This document shows, piece after piece, positions 60,954-64,000 of a DNA stretch of 64,000 nt. Every line of letters starts with the position of its first letter. Position 1 is the first letter of the stretch. Position numbers and translations under genes: made by a program. The notes under the pieces were generated by a model that did no database searches, was not told the origin of the DNA, and saw only the letters and a list, made by a program, of their open reading frames with translations. The DNA comes from Achromobacter sp. HZ34 (lineage in GTDB: Bacteria; Pseudomonadota; Gammaproteobacteria; Burkholderiales; Burkholderiaceae_B): assembly GCF_002209485.1 (NCBI RefSeq), contig NZ_NJIX01000007.1, forward strand, positions 62,001 to 126,000, given 5' to 3'.

Positions 60954-61076
60954 ATTCCATCCCCCAGTCTTTGGTTGTCTTCTGCTTCGATAGCCGTTCC
61001 TGGAAAGGGCGAGCCAAGAGCCGCAGCAGCAGCACAGCAACAGCAACAGCAACAGCGGCGTCGCCCCGTATCCCGC

Positions 61077-62069
61077 CTATTCGGGTTGTATCTTTGCGAT
61101 CTGGGCGACCTTGCCCCATTGCTCACGGTCCGCCGCGACCACGTCATCGAATTCCTTCAGGGTGACGCCGCTGGCAGTGGCGCCTTGCGCGGCGAAGTAG
61201 TCCACCATGTCCTTGTCGAGCACGACCTTGCGCACCATCTCGGCGATCTTGCGCACGCGGGCGTCCGGCGTATGGGCCGGGGTGAACAGGCCGAACCAGC
61301 CTACCGCTTCGAACTCGGGGAAGCCCTGTTCCGCCACGGTCGGCACGTTGGGCAGCGCGGCCAGCCGCTGCCTGGATGTCACGGCGACGGCATTGACGTC
61401 GCCGCGTTCCACATAGGCCATCGACGTCAATGCGACGTCCAGCATGAAGTCGACGTGGCCGGCCATGGTGTCGGTCAGCGCCGGCCCCGAGCCACGATAG
61501 GGTACGTGGGTTGCGGGGATGTCCAGGGTGGCGCGCAGGGCTTCCGTCGCCAGGTGATTGGAAGAACCCAGGCCGCTGGAGCCATACGTCAGGCCACCGG
61601 GCTTTTTGCGGGAGGCCGCGATCATCTGTTTGAGATCGTGAATGCCCAGGTTCTTGTTGACCACCACCACGTTGGGCACGGAGGCGATCATCGCCAGGCC
61701 GCGGAAGTCCTTCAATGGGTCATAGGGCAGCGTCTTGTACAGGAAGGGCGCGACGGATTGGGTGCTTACCGTGCCCAGGAACAGCGAGTAGCCGTCGGCC
61801 GGCAGGGATTTCGCGTAGGCCGCTCCCAGCGTCCCTCCCGCACCAGGTTTGTTTTCCACCACGAAGGGCTGGTTGGTCAACTGGCCCAGGCGCTGCGCGA
61901 CCTTGCGCGCCACGATGTCGGTGGAGCCGCCGGCCGCGAAGGGCACGATGATGCGCACCGGCTTGTCTGGCCAGTTATCCGCGCTGTCGGCGGCGTGGCT
62001 GGGAGATGAGGCGGACAGGGCGACGCACAGTGCTGCGCATGCCAGCTTCAGAACGCTTGAGTGTTTCAT
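61077..62069 (-). CDS. Bug family periplasmic solute receptor (TTT type)
   Basis: 330 aa. The signal peptide is MKHSSVLKLACAALCVALSASSPSHA (about 26 residues), then ADSADNWPDKPVRIIVPFAAGGSTDIVARKVAQRLGQLTNQPFVVENKPGAGG. YGSSGLGSSNHLATEAL and VPYRGSGPALTDTMAGHVDFML follow. The downstream neighbour on the same strand is the GAF protein. Upstream lies a 516-bp intergenic region with an 11-bp tandem repeat. The substrate is unknown. Confidence 0.92.
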   Translation of the reverse strand: MKHSSVLKLACAALCVALSASSPSHAADSADNWPDKPVRIIVPFAAGGSTDIVARKVAQRLGQLTNQPFVVENKPGAGGTLGAAYAKSLPADGYSLFLGTVSTQSVAPFLYKTLPYDPLKDFRGLAMIASVPNVVVVNKNLGIHDLKQMIAASRKKPGGLTYGSSGLGSSNHLATEALRATLDIPATHVPYRGSGPALTDTMAGHVDFMLDVALTSMAYVERGDVNAVAVTSRQRLAALPNVPTVAEQGFPEFEAVGWFGLFTPAHTPDARVRKIAEMVRKVVLDKDMVDYFAAQGATASGVTLKEFDDVVAADREQWGKVAQIAKIQPE

Positions 62070-62269
62070 GGTAATCCCCTTGTATCTGGACGAAGTGTGC
62101 TTCGTTTGGCATTCGAGATGCTTGCGCCGTAATGATTCCGCGCACGGCGGATGTCATGGTAGGAGGCACAAGGGGGAGGGGACCAATACCGCTTTCCTAT
62201 GCAAGCATAGGTGTTTCCTTTGATAGGAAAAATGGTTGTGCAGGCAGCCCGCGGATTTTCCGCGAACGC

Positions 62270-62335
62270 AGCACGGACACAGCACGGACACAGCACGGAC
62301 ACAGCACGGACACAGCACGGACATAGCGCGAACAC
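62270..62335. repeat. 11-bp tandem repeat (AGCACGGACAC x 5 plus)
   Basis: AGCACGGACAC is repeated four times exactly (62270-62313), a fifth copy differs at the last base (62314-62324), and a degenerate sixth reads AGCGCGAACAC (62325-62335). The 11-bp period is close to one turn of B-DNA, so each copy faces the same side of the helix. Confidence 0.9.
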
Positions 62336-62497
62336 GCCGCGGACTGCGGACAGTGCGCCAGTGCCGTGTGTCTGTCTCAATGGCAGAGGAAGACGCCGTC
62401 CAGGAGTGCCAGGGTGATGCCAGGATCTTGCCAGGCAAGAAAGACGCCGGACAGCAGTGCCACGCACAGGGTGGCGGCCACGGCGCGGGCCAGTCCG

Positions 62498-62530
62498 AAA
62501 AAAAGGGGGCGTGGGGGTTTACCCCCCACA
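62498..62530 (-). terminator. Rho-independent terminator of the MFS gene
   Basis: The stem GTGGGGG/CCCCCAC with a short loop (62511-62529) is followed on the minus strand by GCCCCC and TTTTTTT (complement of 62498-62504). It is 56 bases downstream of the MFS stop codon. A-rich sequence on the other side could allow weak bidirectional use. Confidence 0.8.
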
Positions 62531-62585
62531 AAAAATATCCTCTTCGCCAGCAACAAATGCCGCCCAGGCGCCGTCCTTGCCCGAG

Positions 62586-63920
62586 TCATGACACTTGCCC
62601 GCCAAGCGGTCCGGGATACGCCACAGGACGATCATCGATAGGCCAATGCACTCCCGCGGCCAGCAGCCCGATGACGATGGACAGCAGCCACAGCGGATCG
62701 TAGGAATGGTAGGTGTCGTAGATCACGCTGCCCAGCCAGACGCCCAGGAATCCGCCGACCTGATGGCCCACGAAGACAAAGCCGAACAGGGTGGCGATAT
62801 AGCGCGCGCCAAAGATCCGCAGGATCACGTCGGTGGTCAGGGGAACGGTGCCCAGCCACAGGAAACCCATGACCGCCGAGAACAGGTAAGCGCTCCAGAT
62901 CGAGACGGGCGCCGCCAGGAACGCTGCCAGCGCCAGCGTCCTCAACAGGTACAGCACGCACAGCACCTGCTTGGCCGGCCAGCGGCCTGCCAGCCTGGCG
63001 CAGGTGTAGTTGCCGAAGATATTGGTCAACGCGATGATCGCCAGCGTCATGCCGGCTTGCTGCGCGCTCAAGCCGCGGTCCATCAGATACGCCGGCATGT
63101 GGGCAGCGACGAAGGCAAGCTGGAAGCCGCAGGCCAGGAAGCCGAGATTGAGCAGCCAGAAGCCCCGGTGGCACAAGGCCTGGCGTATTGCCTGGCGCAT
63201 GGTCAGGGTCGAGGCCGCTGCTTCCGGGGGATGCGCAGCCGGACGGGCTTTGGCGCTCGCATCATCGGGCGAATGAGCAGGCGCACGGCTAGCCCTCCCA
63301 GCGGGCACGGAAGCGCGCGCATCGCCAGGCGCAGCGGCGGGCATATCGTCGCGCAGGAAAAGGGCCAGCGGCGTGAGCGTGATCATGACGATGCACAGTA
63401 CCGATATCGCGCCTTGCCAGGTCGATACGGTGATCAGGGCTTGCGCGGCCGGGACCATGCAGAACTGCCCCAGGCCGCCCAGCGCGCCGGCGATGGCCAG
63501 TGCCCAGGTCCGCTGCGGTCCCGTGAATATGCGGCTCAAGGCGCCGTAGACGACGCCGAATGCGGTGCCGGACAGGGCGATCCCGATCATGATGCCGTTA
63601 GTCAGCGCAAATGCCGTCGGGTGCTGTGCGTAGGTCATCAGCATCAACGCCAGCGCGTAGACGATCATGCCTGTGAACACGACTTTGGCTGAACCATAGC
63701 GGTCGGCGATGATGCCCGTGAGGGGTTGCGCCAGTCCCCACACCAGGTTCTGCAGCGCCAGCGCCAGGCCGAAGTCCTCGCGCGTCCATCCCTGGCTGCT
63801 GATGACGGGCTGCAGGAACAGCCCCTGGACGTGGCGCACGCCCAGCGCGGCGCCCATCAGGACGCCGCCGGCGATCACGATAAGCCAGCGATTGCGTAAG
63901 GCGGACGCTTTCGGCGACAT
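62586..63920 (-). CDS. MFS transporter (oxalate/formate antiporter-like group)
   Basis: 444 aa, 12 predicted helices. NRWLIVIAGGVLMGAALGVRHVQGLFLQPVISSQGWTREDFGLALALQNLVWGLAQPLTGIIADRYGSAKVV matches the MFS OFA/monocarboxylate pattern (motif A: GIIADRYGSAK). A long hydrophilic loop of about 50 residues (ASVPAGRASRAPAHSPDDASAKARPAAHPPEA) lies between helices 6 and 7. The ATG at 63920 (MSPKASALRNR) is preferred over the frame from 63977. It probably carries a carboxylate, as do the neighbouring Bug systems. A strong terminator follows. Confidence 0.88.
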   Translation of the reverse strand: MSPKASALRNRWLIVIAGGVLMGAALGVRHVQGLFLQPVISSQGWTREDFGLALALQNLVWGLAQPLTGIIADRYGSAKVVFTGMIVYALALMLMTYAQHPTAFALTNGIMIGIALSGTAFGVVYGALSRIFTGPQRTWALAIAGALGGLGQFCMVPAAQALITVSTWQGAISVLCIVMITLTPLALFLRDDMPAAAPGDARASVPAGRASRAPAHSPDDASAKARPAAHPPEAAASTLTMRQAIRQALCHRGFWLLNLGFLACGFQLAFVAAHMPAYLMDRGLSAQQAGMTLAIIALTNIFGNYTCARLAGRWPAKQVLCVLYLLRTLALAAFLAAPVSIWSAYLFSAVMGFLWLGTVPLTTDVILRIFGARYIATLFGFVFVGHQVGGFLGVWLGSVIYDTYHSYDPLWLLSIVIGLLAAGVHWPIDDRPVAYPGPLGGQVS

Positions 63921-63968
63921 GGCGAGGCTCCAGACGATGAGGATGGGTAGCCTAATCGCCTGGTGCAG

Positions 63969-63986
63969 GACAATCAAAAAATTGTC
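63969..63986. promoter_or_regulatory. Inverted repeat upstream of the MFS gene
   Basis: GACAAT-CAAAAA-ATTGTC is a perfect 6-bp dyad with a six-base spacer, 49 bases upstream of the MFS start codon. It resembles GntR/FadR-type sites, and the regulator would lie beyond the window edge. Confidence 0.5.
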
Positions 63987-64000
63987 ATAGGGACGCTTTG

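Larger units (their letters stand above)
62070..62585. other. Long intergenic region with repeat and terminator
   Basis: 516 bases between the Bug gene (start 62069) and the MFS gene (stop 62586), both on the minus strand. It contains an 11-bp tandem repeat (62270-62324), the MFS terminator (62498-62530) and no credible reading frame. The part nearest 62069 should carry the Bug promoter. Confidence 0.7.

Noticed and set aside
62270-62335. CRISPR or VNTR-coded protein
   Set aside because: Units are 11 bp with no spacers; overlapping frames (for example 62154-62531 minus) are low-complexity and have no start signals.

Overview
The window is a GC-rich bacterial chromosome segment that looks like Alcaligenaceae (Bordetella/Achromobacter type, Betaproteobacteria). 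The main evidence is seven separate 'Bug' periplasmic solute receptors (tripartite tricarboxylate receptor family), an expansion typical of this family. Four CaiB/BaiF CoA-transferases, many LysR/GntR/IclR/TetR regulators and an FNR regulator with all four cluster-ligand cysteines fit the same picture. I see no phage, CRISPR array or intact insertion sequence. One tRNA gene (Cys, GCA) is present. These taxonomic statements are inferences from family content; no database search was possible.

Layout. 0.2-5.2 kb: a four-gene plus-strand operon (aminotransferase, Ldh_2-type dehydrogenase, iron alcohol dehydrogenase, succinate-semialdehyde-type aldehyde dehydrogenase) that reads as less GC-rich than the rest. 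5.2-10.5 kb: small housekeeping or unknown genes: GST, S4 protein, membrane Mrr-like protein, tRNA-Cys, CreA, FNR, an NTF2-like protein, and a TetR gene with three repeated operators. 10.5-22.5 kb: catabolic gene clusters, each combining a regulator, one or more CoA-transferases, dioxygenases, GST or isomerases, and a Bug receptor. 22.7-24.2 kb: a COG0523 GTPase behind a Zur-like box, then orphan transposon-end-like repeats. 24.2-28.9 kb: fumC-dctA, divergent from a GntR regulator, then a LysR gene. 28.9-35.5 kb: SDR enzymes, AraC and TetR regulators, and a large autotransporter. 35.5-38.9 kb: a two-gene unit of unknown function and a PDZ protein. 39.2-49.1 kb: glutaminase, MFS exporter, YheO/DauR-type regulator, then an amino-acid or peptide catabolic operon (ornithine cyclodeaminase-like, PLP lyase, M20 amidohydrolase, Bug receptor, MlrC-cupin fusion). 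49.2-64 kb: further acid/CoA catabolic clusters (hydroxy-acid oxidase, enoyl-CoA hydratase, two CoA-transferases, FAH hydrolase, HMG-CoA-lyase-type enzyme, three Bug receptors, MFS transporter).

Taken together, most of the window is a set of regulated uptake-and-degradation modules for organic acids and amino-acid derivatives. The Bug receptors would capture substrates in the periplasm. CoA-transferases would activate acids as CoA thioesters, which hydratase or lyase enzymes then cleave, and fumarase with the C4-dicarboxylate carrier would feed the TCA cycle. The exact substrates cannot be read from sequence. The most unusual items are the MlrC-cupin fusion and its operon, the uncharacterised pair at 35.5-37.8 kb, the helically phased repeats at 24.0 kb, the triple TetR operator at 9.8 kb, and the 7-bp and 11-bp tandem repeats.
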